Positions 40,436-49,804 of a stretch of DNA of 64,000 nucleotides are shown here, piece by piece (within the stretch, counting starts at the first letter, position 1; every line of letters begins with the position of its first letter). A program made the translations under genes and the position numbers. Source of the DNA: JAHFUA01 sp963808725 (lineage in GTDB: Bacteria; Acidobacteriota; Terriglobia; Terriglobales; Acidobacteriaceae); contig CAWEGO010000001.1 in assembly GCA_963808725.1 (NCBI GenBank), positions 744,001-808,000 on the forward strand, written 5' to 3'. Below the pieces are notes generated by a model that made no database searches, was not told where the DNA came from, and saw nothing but the letters and a program-made list of their open reading frames with translations.

Positions 40436-41349
40436 AACGCAACATTGCCCTCAATCCGGCACCATGGCTGTCGACTAAACCGGGTTCATCGCTCGCTTTC
40501 AAAGGCGCGCTCGCGCCGCTAATGCGGTAGTTGGCTGGCCCCACTGTGCAAGGTCGTGCATAACCTCTCCATGGCTTCCCTGGCTGGCCTTACTTTTATA
40601 CCTGCGCGGAGGTGGAGGGCGGAACCTGTCGTGAAATTGCCGCAGCGTAAGGTCTCACGAAATTCTGACCGAGTTTTTCGGTCGCGGCCTACAGCGCCAT
40701 CCTCAAGAGAGTACAGCGAACGCGGTACACACGCGTTGTCCTGAAAGGGCATCTGTTCTCCTGGACGTGGAGCCGATGTAACCAGAGCTGTGCGGAGAGG
40801 ACCGGCGACATCGTCTTCGTCAATGAGGAAGGGCAGATCCTCAAGATTGCCAATCAGGAGAAGGTGATGCCGCACGCCGGCCAGAGGGTCAAGATGTCGT
40901 GCAGACGAGCCCCAGGCCAAAAGGACGCGATGTGGGTCGACAACGTCAGCCTGTACGAAGGTCCGTGAATTCACAGTCTGCTGCGGCAAGTCCACACTTT
41001 GGGTTTGTGGAGGCTGTTTTGTGGGTCGCCGTGCTGTAGGCGACCCAGCCTATTGCCTAAACCAGCCATTCAGCAGAACCGGTACCTTGCCCAAAACGCC
41101 TCCTGCAGCTCCGGAGCGAAACTGGCTTGGGGGAGAATGTGGCATGGCATTCTCCCCTCCTGGCCGGATTGGAGCTTCGGTGGGTAGGCTCATGGAAATC
41201 CGGGCATGCGATACCTCTCAACAATTATCCCCAGTTTCGACGTGCTTGCGCGATAATGCTGTGCATTCAGCGGGTCGCTGACCGCGCTCCCAAGAAGGCT
41301 GGAATGAGGCTCACAAATTCGCCTTGCTGTGCTGCTCTTCGAGGACACG
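40436..41349. other. Largely non-coding stretch with a gene remnant and hairpins
   Basis: No intact gene. It contains the DUF5818-like remnant (below), a GGGTCGCC/GGCGACCC hairpin near 41034-41057, and a perfect 10-bp stem GGGGAGAATG/CATTCTCCCC at 41130-41157. Confidence 0.5.
40738..40968 (+). pseudogene. Remnant of a small exported protein (DUF5818-like)
   Basis: From about 40738 the frame reads VLKGHLFSWTW, then CAERTGDIVFVNEEGQILKI and HAGQRVKMSC, ending VDNVSLYEGP at a stop. The order, a Cys-rich start, FVNE, an HAG segment and a terminal VDNV, resembles DUF5818 proteins common in Acidobacteriota. No start codon or signal peptide is found in frame, and a stop lies 70 nt upstream. Motif-based and uncertain. 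Confidence 0.35.
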
Positions 41350-41716
41350 ATGATTGACAAGTTGTATGACCTGGTCGGCGGAACGTCATACCATCTCGGC
41401 TGCTACGGAACGCTTTTACCAGAAGGTATTGGAGGATGATAGCCTGCGTCACTTCTTTGAAGGAACTGATATGGTGCCCCTCCGCTCCCGACAGGTTATG
41501 TTCGTTTCCATGCTCCTCGGCGAGGGAGTGTACACGGGCAAAGACATTCGTAGTGCGCATGCGCTGGCCAGAAGTCGAGGTCTAAACGACGGGCACTTCG
41601 ACACGTTTCTCAAGCACTTTCGCACAGCTCTGGAAGAGGTCGGGGTCAACCCGGACAACGCCGAGCAGGTCATGAAACTTGTGGATAGCAGACGAAGGAC
41701 TGTTCTGGACCCATAA
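41350..41716 (+). pseudogene. Truncated haemoglobin (group I-like), frameshifted
   Basis: MIDKLYDLVGG begins at ATG 41350 with GAGGA upstream, but the rest is in another frame from about 41390: ISAATERFYQKVLEDDSLRH, then MVPLRSRQVMFVSML and GHFDTFLKHFRTALEEVGV with the proximal His. Joining frames gives a normal 2/2 haemoglobin of about 122 residues that binds O2 or NO. One inserted base around 41375-41395 would explain it. It may be a real lesion or a read error. Confidence 0.65.
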
Positions 41717-41796
41717 GGAACTGCGAGCCGCGCCGCCGCTGGCGAAATTCCGTTCGGGATGCAATACCACCGAGCGTGCGAAGCCGCCGTAGTTCG

Positions 41797-41872
41797 CTTC
41801 TTCGACTCGCGCCAGCGGCATTCAGCACACAACAAACGGCGGCACGAGTTGATCGTGCCGCAGATATTTTTT
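41797..41872 (+). repeat. Copy A of a 75-nt intergenic repeat
   Basis: CTCGCGCCAGCGGCATTCAGC... followed by AAACGGCGGCACGAGTTGATCGTGCCGC and a T-run. It resembles copy B at 42521-42590 across the CAGCGGC..TCAGC segment and the hairpin. The hairpin can act as a terminator for the haemoglobin gene. Confidence 0.6.
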
Positions 41873-41925
41873 CTCCGGCCTTGATCGTTGCGTTCTTGCC
41901 TAGAATGGCGCGCAAATCGGATGAA

Positions 41926-42414
41926 TCAGTGCAGGAGCAACCCGATGGCGATCAGCCCAATTCCGGCGGCAATGCTTACAAAGGAAAGCCGCCAGAAAAG
42001 CAGCAGCTCGCTAAGCAAAGCGACAGAACACAGCACCACGGAGACTTCCAGAAACAAGACGGCAATCTCAAAGAAAAAGGCCTTGCGGCCCTGCAAGCCG
42101 GAGTCCTTTTCCAGCTTCTGGGCCATGACACGTGCATCGTCGGAAACCTTTGTCTGTCCCTGGTAAAGCTTGTGGAACTCCTCAGCGGCTTCCTTGTCAC
42201 CATGCAGCTGGGCGATTCGTTCATCGGACATGTAGATGCGGGCGTTGGTGTCGTTGGAGTGGGTATAGGCCCACCAGTCGGCGATCTTGGTCTCGACTAC
42301 CACCCTCTGCGTGTTGGCCGCGTTGGCCAGCAGGTTGGCAATCGCCATCAGTACCGCGACCACCGCCGTTGTCAGGCCGATGCCCTTCTGCTGCTTCTCG
42401 TGTGCCGTTTCCAC
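41926..42414 (-). CDS. DUF4337-like membrane protein
   Basis: About 162 residues: an N-terminal helix (GIGLTTAVVAVLMAIANLLANA), a soluble middle (TKIADWWAYTHSNDTNARIYM), and two C-terminal membrane helices (FFFEIAVLFLEVSVVLCSVALLSELLLFW; LSFVSIAAGIGLIAIGLLL). This fits the DUF4337 family. GTG 42414 is used, but no good ribosome site is seen and the frame upstream (YEVIHQQ) lacks a start, so the N-terminus may be lost. The gene is bracketed by the two 75-nt repeat copies. Confidence 0.55.
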   Translation of the reverse strand: METAHEKQQKGIGLTTAVVAVLMAIANLLANAANTQRVVVETKIADWWAYTHSNDTNARIYMSDERIAQLHGDKEAAEEFHKLYQGQTKVSDDARVMAQKLEKDSGLQGRKAFFFEIAVLFLEVSVVLCSVALLSELLLFWRLSFVSIAAGIGLIAIGLLLH

Positions 42415-42520
42415 TTGCTGGTGGATGACCTCGTACTGGGTTGGACGACTCGTCCGTTGTTCAGGATGCGATGGATTTTGAAGAAATTGTACGCGAAATA
42501 GTTTTAGCGACGGCAGCGAC

Positions 42521-42590
42521 GGGATTCTTCGGCTCGCACCAGCGGCGATCAGCGCCGAAAAACGGCGGCACGAGTTCCTCGTGCCGCCGT
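42521..42590 (+). repeat. Copy B of the 75-nt intergenic repeat
   Basis: TTCGGCTCGCACCAGCGGCGATCAGC... then AACGGCGGCACGAGTTCCTCGTGCCGCCG, a perfect 12-bp stem with 3-nt loop. It sits between the end of the MHS transporter and the start of the DUF4337-like gene. Confidence 0.6.
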
Positions 42591-42612
42591 GACCTTTTCT
42601 CTACAAAAACCC

Positions 42613-43956
42613 CTAGACTTCAGCCTTCTTATACGTCTCGTCGGCGAGGATCACCGACACTGCCGTGATCACCACGAAGGCAATCATGTACAACGATACC
42701 GGCCAGGACTTGTTGTGCGCCCAGGCCAGCAGCACAGTCGATACCGGCAGCGCCATGCCGCCGGCGAAAATCGATGCGAGTTGATAGCCCAGCGAGGCTC
42801 CGCTATAGCGCACCTTCGCCGGGAACAATTCGGCAAAGAAGCTGGCCTGCGGCCCATACATCGCTGCGTGGCCAAGTTGGCCAATCACAACGATGGCCAG
42901 CCAAGACCAGTAAATATTGCCGACAGCCCAGTCCAACATCTTGAAGAAGGGGAACGCCCACACACCGCAGAAACACGCGCCCCACAGGTAGACCGCGCGC
43001 CGGCCAATCTTATCGGACAGCCACCCCCAGAACGGGATCATGAACAGACCGATGGCGTAGTTGATGGTCAGCGCGGGGAGCAGGGCCTTTCTGGGCAGCT
43101 TCAGCACCGTCAGGGCGTAGGTCAGCGAGAACACGGTGATGATGTAAAAGAGCCCATTCTCAGCAAAACGCATGCCCCCGGCCAGAAGCAGGTTTCTCGG
43201 GTGCTCCCGGACCGCGACCAGAAGCGGCATCTTTTCTTCCGCCTTTTGATCCTTGACCTTTTGGAAGGCGGGCGATTCGGCGATGGCCATCCGGACCCAG
43301 ATGCCGATCACCACCAGGACGATGCTGAACAGGAATGGCAGACGCCATCCCCAGGCAAAGATGTTGGCATCGCTCATATGCGTGGTCAGTAACCAGAAGG
43401 CGAACACTCCCAGCAGGCCACCGACCATGGCGCCTGTTTGCGGCCAGGAACCAAAGAAGCCGCGCCGACGGGACGGGGCATGCTCGACTGCCATCAGCAC
43501 GGCGCCTCCCCATTCACCGCCCAGCCCAATGCCCTGGCAGACCCGCATCAGAGTCAGCAGGATCGGGGCCCAGATGCCGACCCGAGCGTACGTTGGAAGA
43601 CAGCCGATGAGGGTCGAGGCTATACCCATGAAGAGAAGCGTGATGTAAAGCATCTGCTTGCGGCCGATGCGGTCGCCGAAGTGGCCGAACACGATCCCGC
43701 CGAAAGGACGCGCGATGAAGCCAACGGTATAAGTGCCAAAGGCGAGAAGCGTGCCTACCAAGGGATCAAACTTGGGGAAAAACAGTTTGGGGAAGATCAG
43801 GGCTGCCGCCGTACCATAAAGGAAATAGTCATACCATTCGATGGATGTGCCGACCAGACTGGCAAAAGCCACCTTCACATACTCCGGCTTTTTTTCAGCC
43901 TGCGGCGTAACTGGCGGCTTGCGATCAGCTTCTGTTTGCAATATTGCGGATGCCAT
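42613..43956 (-). CDS. MFS transporter, metabolite:H+ symporter (MHS) family
   Basis: 447 residues, 12 membrane helices. SIEWYDYFLYGTAAAL at the first helix and GHFGDRIGRKQMLY (loop 2-3) are family signatures, and GIGLGGEWGGAVLMAVE is the MHS hallmark. The family includes the shikimate, citrate and ProP transporters; the substrate cannot be told. ATG 43956 is preceded by GGAGGAATTC. Confidence 0.88.
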   Translation of the reverse strand: MASAILQTEADRKPPVTPQAEKKPEYVKVAFASLVGTSIEWYDYFLYGTAAALIFPKLFFPKFDPLVGTLLAFGTYTVGFIARPFGGIVFGHFGDRIGRKQMLYITLLFMGIASTLIGCLPTYARVGIWAPILLTLMRVCQGIGLGGEWGGAVLMAVEHAPSRRRGFFGSWPQTGAMVGGLLGVFAFWLLTTHMSDANIFAWGWRLPFLFSIVLVVIGIWVRMAIAESPAFQKVKDQKAEEKMPLLVAVREHPRNLLLAGGMRFAENGLFYIITVFSLTYALTVLKLPRKALLPALTINYAIGLFMIPFWGWLSDKIGRRAVYLWGACFCGVWAFPFFKMLDWAVGNIYWSWLAIVVIGQLGHAAMYGPQASFFAELFPAKVRYSGASLGYQLASIFAGGMALPVSTVLLAWAHNKSWPVSLYMIAFVVITAVSVILADETYKKAEV

Positions 43957-44186
43957 TGAGAATTCCTCCTATGATAGTTACTTCTTCCGTCCAGCCGCCA
44001 TCATGGAAAGCGGCACGCCGGTCGTGCTGCGCGCGGCCGCGCCGATTTGAAAAGCTATTCCGGCAGCTTTAATTGAGCTTCTCCGTATCAAATACCACCT
44101 TGCTGCTGCTGCTTCTTGAAAGGCCCTACTTGTTTTACTTCTTGCGGCCCGCTCTTCGAGGGCACGCCGACATCACACAGTCAAGA
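43957..44186. other. Intergenic region
   Basis: No gene seen. It holds the upstream region of the MHS gene and a CGGCACGCCGGTCGTGCTGCGCGC palindrome-like stretch related to the CGGCACGAG hairpins. Confidence 0.4.
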
Positions 44187-45763
44187 TCAGCCCGCCGCGC
44201 GGTGGCTGGCCGCGAACGCCGCCCGCATCTCGCGCTTCAGCGTCTTGCCGGCCACGTTGCGCGGAAACTCCTCGTAAATCACCACGTCCTGGATGCGCTG
44301 GAACTTGGCATCCACACGGGCGTTGGTCCAGGCGATGAGTTCCTGGCGATCGAGGTTGGCGCCCGCTTTCAGCACCACCGCCGCGATCGGCACTTCGCCC
44401 CACTTTTCATCCGGGGCGCCGAACACCGCCGTCTCCTGCACCGCCGGGTGCTGGGTGATGACCTCCTCGATGTCGCGGGGATACACGTTCACCCCGCCAG
44501 AGATGATCATGTCCTTGATGCGGTCGACGAGGAACAGATAGCCATCCTCATCGAGGTAACCGGCGTCGCCGGTGTGCAACAGCCCATCGACGATGGCCTT
44601 CTCCGTCAGTTCCGGCTGCTTGTAGTAGCCGGGCATCAGGATGGGCCCGCGCCCGCAGATCTCTCCCACCTCGCCGGGGGCGCACTCGCTGCCGTCGGCG
44701 CGGACGATCTTGATCGTATAGAACGGCGGCGGGCACCCTACCGATCCCAGCTTGCGCACCGAGTCATGCTTGTCCAGGATGGTGACGAAGCCTTCGGTCA
44801 GGCCGTAGAGTTCGTAGAAGCGGTTGGGGAGCGTGTCGTTGAGGATCTTCTTGTGCTCCACGTGCAGCGGCGCGCCCACGTTGTGGATCATCTCCAGGCT
44901 CATCAGCTTCTGCGGGTCGTAGGCTGGGCTGTGCAGGATGGCGATGATCTGCGCCGGCACCATCACCACGTGCGTCACCTTGTAACGCGCGATGTCTTCG
45001 ATGACCCGCTCTGCTTTGAAGCTCTCGTGCAGGATATAGGTGCCACCCACGAACATCCACGGCATCAGGTCGATCATGGCGCCGTTGAAGACGATGGAGC
45101 CGGCGTGCAGCACCACGCTCTCCGGCGTCATGCGCCAGGCGTGGGAGAACAGGGTGCAGTACATGGCGCGCACGAAGTGAGTATGCACGATGCCCTTGGG
45201 CAGGCCGGTGGTGCCCGAGGAATACATGATGTTGAAACGTCGTCGCAGGTGAGTTGCGGGTCGGGAGGCTCGGCGGCGGAAGCTTCGGCCACGAAGCGCT
45301 CGAATGGCACCACGCCGTAGGAAGGGGCATCGCCCACCAGCACCGTGGTCTCGATCTGCGGCAGTTCGTGGCGGATGCGCCCGAAAGCTTCCATGAAGCC
45401 GGGATCGCCCAGCACCAGCCGCGTGTCGGAATCCTGCAACAGCGTCTTCAAGCCGCTGGGCTGCAGCAGCGTGCTCAGGGGCACGATCACCAACCCGCTC
45501 TTGGCCGCCGCCCAATAACAGGCCATCAGCTCCAGGCAATTCGGCAGGACGGTTGCGAATTTGTCACCTTTCTTAAGCCCCGCCGCCAGCAATGCATTGG
45601 CCAGCTGGTTGACGTAGGAGTTGAACTCGCGATAGGTGAGCATCCGCCCGCCCACCACCAGCGCCGGATGATCGCCGCGATAGCGCGCGTGCCGCGGCAA
45701 CAGGCTGCCGATGTTCAGGCTGGAGCGGCCGATGTTGGATCCTTTCTCGTTTTCGTGACTCAT
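44187..45763 (-). pseudogene. Acyl-CoA ligase (AMP-forming), single-base frameshift
   Basis: Medium/long-chain or benzoate-type acyl-CoA synthetase. The N-terminal part, from ATG 45763 (MSHENEKGSNIGRSSLNIGS), has LTYREFNSYVNQLANAL and PNCLELMACYWAAAKSG, and runs to LTCDD. The rest is in another frame: NIMYSSGTTGLPKGIVH (AMP-binding), NRFYELYGLTEGFVT, GDAGYLDEDGYLFLVDRIKD and the Lys motif GKTLKREMRAAF. At about 45236 the DNA reads GTTTC where GTTTTC would restore the frame, so one T is missing in a homopolymer. It is nearly full-length (about 525 residues if joined). Confidence 0.8.
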
Positions 45764-46023
45764 GTCGGTCTCCGCGGGGGAATCTGGTCCGGCACATGAG
45801 CGAATACCCGGGTGTGCCAGCGGGAGGCTGCGAACCAGGGACCGTGCCCCACATTTCACATCCGTTGGACAACAGGCGCGGTGACTGGAGTCACACGTAG
45901 TGGTGATTAGAGAAACCACGCATGATTGCCGCGCCGCATCCGGCGCTCAAGTATCTGCCTGACGGAAGATGCTTGTGTTGGCGAAACAGGTGATAGAAAC
46001 TGGCTCGCTTGGAGGCCTACGCA

Positions 46024-46968
46024 ATGGCCACTGTGACGCGGCAGCCAGCGGCTCTGACGATCACCCGGGAAGCGCGCGGGCGGGTTCCGGGAGACGGCGT
46101 CGAACTCGCCTTCGGATACTGGCCCGGCCAGGGCGCGCCGGTGGTGGCGCTGCACGGGCTGACCGCCACGTACGTCACGTTCACCGGCGTGGCCGAGCGG
46201 CTGGCCGGCCGGCGTCCGCTGTTCGCTCCCGACCTGCGAGGCCGCGGCGATTCCGGCAAGCCTGACGGTCCTTACGGCATGGCACAGCACGCCTGCGACG
46301 TGGCCCGGGCCATGCGCGCTCTCGCGCTCGGACCGAGTGTGATCGTGGGCCATTCGATGGGAGCGTTCATCGCGACCGCTCTGGCGGCAAGCGAACCGGA
46401 ATTGGTTGCTGGGCTGATTCTTGTCGACGGCGGATTCGCTCTTCCCATGACCGAAGCCGCCCGGCAGGCTTTCGAGTTCGGGCTCGCGAAGCGTATCGCA
46501 CAGCTTCGACAAACCTATCCTTCACGCCAGGTCTACCGCGACTTCTGGCGCAGCCAGCCGCAGTTCCCTGCGGAAGATTGGAGCCCGTGGATCGAGGCGT
46601 TCCTCGACTACGAACTCGGCGGCGAGCCTCCCCGTCTGCAGCCTAAAGCGTCGGACGAGGGTGTGCGCGCGGATCTGGCCGAAGGACTGAAAACCAAAGA
46701 GATCACCGAGCGGCTGGAAGCCATCCGTGTGCCAGTCGTCATGCTGCGTGCCGAAGCCGGCTTTCTCCCCGGACAGCCGCCGCTTTATCCGGAGCCGGTG
46801 ATGGCCGAGATGCGGCGCTGCCTTCCCGGTCTGGAGGTGCACACCATACAGGGCACGACCCATTACACCCTCGTGCTGGGCAAGCGCGGCGCTTCTGCCC
46901 TCGCCGAGCTGATCGTTGAGTTCTCCGAGCGTTGCCGTTCGAGGGACGGCGGCGTTCCCCGTTTGTAA
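46024..46968 (+). CDS. Alpha/beta hydrolase
   Basis: 314 residues. Oxyanion region VVALHGLTATY, nucleophile elbow IVGHSMGAF (Ser about 111), and the C-terminal His in GTTHYTLVLG. The substrate is unknown. ATG 46024 is used because GGAGG (46011-46015) sits 8 nt upstream, whereas TTG 46009 lies on top of it. It is divergent from the acyl-CoA ligase. Confidence 0.82.
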   Translation: MATVTRQPAALTITREARGRVPGDGVELAFGYWPGQGAPVVALHGLTATYVTFTGVAERLAGRRPLFAPDLRGRGDSGKPDGPYGMAQHACDVARAMRALALGPSVIVGHSMGAFIATALAASEPELVAGLILVDGGFALPMTEAARQAFEFGLAKRIAQLRQTYPSRQVYRDFWRSQPQFPAEDWSPWIEAFLDYELGGEPPRLQPKASDEGVRADLAEGLKTKEITERLEAIRVPVVMLRAEAGFLPGQPPLYPEPVMAEMRRCLPGLEVHTIQGTTHYTLVLGKRGASALAELIVEFSERCRSRDGGVPRL

Positions 46969-47058
46969 CCGGTTACGGAAGTGCGTTGTCGTCTCCGGAA
47001 CAGCTTGCATTGGGGTATTCTCTTGCCTGCCGATTGGAATCCGCCCTGAGGTGTAGCG

Positions 47059-48654
47059 ATGCCGAGAAGATTTCGTGTCCTCATGATCGCGATGGCAGCC
47101 CTGCTGTCCTTGACTTTGTCGGTGTTGGCACAGACACAGGCGCAGCCGCCCGACCAGGCTGAGTTGGACCAGGCGCCCACCATGCGCATCACCGTGGTGT
47201 CGCGCACCACCAAGGCGGTCAACTATCGGCACCGCGGCGGCTCGACCACGGTAGATTTCAAGGGCACCGACCTGATGCCGGAGATCACCGGCCGCGCCAA
47301 GGTGGACAGCAAGTCCGGACGCCTCGACATCGACGCCAAGCTCGAAAACATGCTGCCTGCCAACAAGTTCGGCCTCGAATATCTCACGTATGTGCTGTGG
47401 GCGATCACGCCCGAGGGCCGGGCCAGCAATCTGGGCGAGGTCCTGCTGAAGAATGGCAACGGCAGCCTCAAGGTCACTACGGATTTGCAGGCCTTCGGGC
47501 TGATCGTCACCGCGGAACCGCATTTCGCGGTCACCCAGCCCAGCGACGTGGTCGTCGCCGAGAACATCATCCGTCCTGACACGAGGGGCCAGGAAGAAGC
47601 CATCAACGCCCGCTACGAGCTGCTGGCCAAAGGGACCTACGCGTCTTCGGTCGAGCCGATCCAGGGCGCGATCTACGGTATCGACTCGAAGACGCCGATC
47701 GAGCTGTTTGAGGCCCGCAATGCCGTGCGCATCGCACGCGCAGCGCACGCCGACCAGTATGCTGCGCCCAGCTTCCAGAAGGCGCAGGAACTGCTTCAAC
47801 AGGCCGAGGACGCTTACCTCCGCAAAGAAGGCAAAACGCCAATCGGTACGCTGGCGCGCAACGCCGCTCAGACCGCCGAAGACGCGCGCGTGATCTCCCT
47901 CAAACGTCAGGAAGAGCTGCGCATCGCTAAGGAGCGGCAGGACGCCGCGGACCGCGAGGCCCAGGCTAAGGCTCAAGCCGAAGCGGAAGCCAATCGCCGG
48001 GCCCAGGCGGAAGCTGAGCGTATCCACGCCGAGCAGGCCAAGGCGGAAGCGGAGCGCGCGCGGGCCGAGGCTGAGCGCGCCAGGCAGGAAGCCGAACAGG
48101 CTCGCGCCGAAGCCCAGGAACAGCAGGAACTGGCGCAGGCGGAAGCGGAGAAGGCCCATCTGGCGGCGGAGCAGGCGGAGCAGATGCGGCAGAAAGCCGA
48201 GGCCGACAGGGCGGCGATGCGTGCCCGTCTGCTGCGCCAGTTGAACGCCATCCTGGAGACGCGCGACACCTCGCGCGGGCTGGTGGTCAACATGTCCGAC
48301 GTGCTGTTCGAGTCGGCGAAGTACGGCCTGCGTCCGGCAGCGCGGGAACGTCTGGCCAAGATTGCTGGCATCCTGCTTGCCTATCCGGACCTGCACTTGG
48401 AGGTTGAAGGCCACACCGACGCCATCGGCAGCGACGCCTACAACCAGCAGCTCTCGGAGAAGCGCGCCGCAGCGGTTGAGCAGTATCTGGTGCAGCAGGG
48501 CATCCCGGAGAGCGACATAGCGGCGCGAGGGCTGGGCAAGCTGCAACCCGTCGCCGATAACTCCACCTCCGCCGGACGGCAGCAGAATCGGCGGGTGGAA
48601 CTGATCGTCTCCGGCGACATGATCGGCACCGGTGCTTTGCCGCAAACCCAGTGA
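47059..48654 (+). CDS. OmpA-family lipid/peptidoglycan-binding protein
   Basis: 531 residues. A signal peptide (RFRVLMIAMAALLSLTLSVLAQ), an N-terminal beta-rich part (TTKAVNYRHRGGSTTVDFKG), a long Ala/Glu/Arg coiled coil around residues 250-380 (RAQAEAERIHAEQAKAEAER), and a C-terminal OmpA domain (VLFESAKYGLRPAARERLAKI; EVEGHTDAIGSDAYNQQLSE; NRRVELIVSG). It anchors the outer membrane to peptidoglycan. The coiled coil could bridge a wide periplasm. Confidence 0.88.
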   Translation: MPRRFRVLMIAMAALLSLTLSVLAQTQAQPPDQAELDQAPTMRITVVSRTTKAVNYRHRGGSTTVDFKGTDLMPEITGRAKVDSKSGRLDIDAKLENMLPANKFGLEYLTYVLWAITPEGRASNLGEVLLKNGNGSLKVTTDLQAFGLIVTAEPHFAVTQPSDVVVAENIIRPDTRGQEEAINARYELLAKGTYASSVEPIQGAIYGIDSKTPIELFEARNAVRIARAAHADQYAAPSFQKAQELLQQAEDAYLRKEGKTPIGTLARNAAQTAEDARVISLKRQEELRIAKERQDAADREAQAKAQAEAEANRRAQAEAERIHAEQAKAEAERARAEAERARQEAEQARAEAQEQQELAQAEAEKAHLAAEQAEQMRQKAEADRAAMRARLLRQLNAILETRDTSRGLVVNMSDVLFESAKYGLRPAARERLAKIAGILLAYPDLHLEVEGHTDAIGSDAYNQQLSEKRAAAVEQYLVQQGIPESDIAARGLGKLQPVADNSTSAGRQQNRRVELIVSGDMIGTGALPQTQ

Positions 48655-48773
48655 GCCGTTAGCGACGCCCCACCGCCCAGTCGGCTTAGTCCTTACGTTT
48701 CGGTAGCATTCTGCATCTCTCCCTGTATACTTTCTGTTACTCCTAATTACTTCCTAAAGGGCTCATAAATCCA

Positions 48774-49730
48774 ATGTCTTCACCAGTCCTCTCTATCGAA
48801 AACCAAACCTCTGCAAAAATCCTGTTCCTCGCCGGGCTGCTTTTTTCGCTTAGTCCCTGGGCGTCGCCGCCGCTGGCGCTGGCGCTCGGGCTTGTGCTCG
48901 GGCTCACCTTCACCAACCCATTTCGCCGGGAAACCAAGCACGTCACCACGATGCTGCTGCAAGCGTCGGTCGTCGGCCTGGGATTCGGGATGAATCTGCA
49001 CCAGGTCCTTAAGGCCGGGCGCAGTGGATTTGTTTACACCGCCATGGGCATCTGCTTCGCCCTGAGCCTGGGAATCATGCTGGCGCGCGCGCTCCGGGTG
49101 AAGCCGACGGCGGGATTTCTGATCGCGACCGGCACTGCCATCTGCGGCGGCAGCGCCATCGCCGCAGTCGGGCCCGTGGCCGGCGCCAATGAAGAAGAGA
49201 TGTCAGTGGCGCTGGGTACGGTATTCATCCTCAATTCAGTGGCTTTGCTGACCTTCCCCTGGATCGGCGGTACGCTGCATCTTTCGCAGACGCAGTTCGG
49301 GCTGTGGGCGGCGCTGGCCATCCACGACACCAGTTCAGTGGTGGGCGCGGCCGCCAAGTACGGAGCGGTGGCCCTCGCTGTGGGCACCACCGTGAAGCTG
49401 GCGCGCGCCCTCTGGATCGTCCCCATGTGCCTGGGAACGGCAGCCATCAAGCGCAGCAAGGCGCGCGTCAAGTGGCCGTGGTTCATCGCGTTGTTCGTGC
49501 TGGCGGCGGTGGCCAACTCCATCCTGCCCGCCGGAGCGGCGATTTTTCACGGCTGCTACCGCCTGGGGATCGTGGGCCTGACGGCCACGCTCTTCCTGAT
49601 CGGCAGCGGTGTATCACGTGGCACGCTGAAGACCGTGGGCCCGCGTCCGCTGCTGCAGGGCGTGCTGCTGTGGATCGTGGTGGCGGTTACGTCCATCCTG
49701 GTGATCCGCTATGGGGTGATCGGGCTCTGA
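48774..49730 (+). CDS. YeiH-family (UPF0324) putative sulfate exporter
   Basis: 318 residues, about ten membrane helices. The hallmarks are LLQASVVGLGFGMNLHQVLKAG, GTAICGGSAIAAVGPVAGA and HDTSSVVGAAAKYG. Function is little studied; sulfate or sulfite export is the database label. Alone in its transcription unit. Confidence 0.85.
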   Translation: MSSPVLSIENQTSAKILFLAGLLFSLSPWASPPLALALGLVLGLTFTNPFRRETKHVTTMLLQASVVGLGFGMNLHQVLKAGRSGFVYTAMGICFALSLGIMLARALRVKPTAGFLIATGTAICGGSAIAAVGPVAGANEEEMSVALGTVFILNSVALLTFPWIGGTLHLSQTQFGLWAALAIHDTSSVVGAAAKYGAVALAVGTTVKLARALWIVPMCLGTAAIKRSKARVKWPWFIALFVLAAVANSILPAGAAIFHGCYRLGIVGLTATLFLIGSGVSRGTLKTVGPRPLLQGVLLWIVVAVTSILVIRYGVIGL

Positions 49731-49804
49731 CGCACTCGCCGCCGTTCTGCTAGGCTGTTGCGTTCATCTGCTGCGGGCGAGTTCGGCCCGCCGGGAGCTC
49801 TCCT

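Noticed and set aside
40399..42590. Three near-identical hairpins as a CRISPR-like array
   Set aside because: Spacing is irregular (about 720 to 1440 nt) with genes between, and no cas gene is present. They are dispersed terminator-like repeats.
46522..48645. 707-codon minus-strand frame antisense to the OmpA gene
   Set aside because: It mirrors the Ala/Glu/Arg-rich coiled coil of the plus-strand OmpA protein; composition and lack of motifs show it is a shadow.
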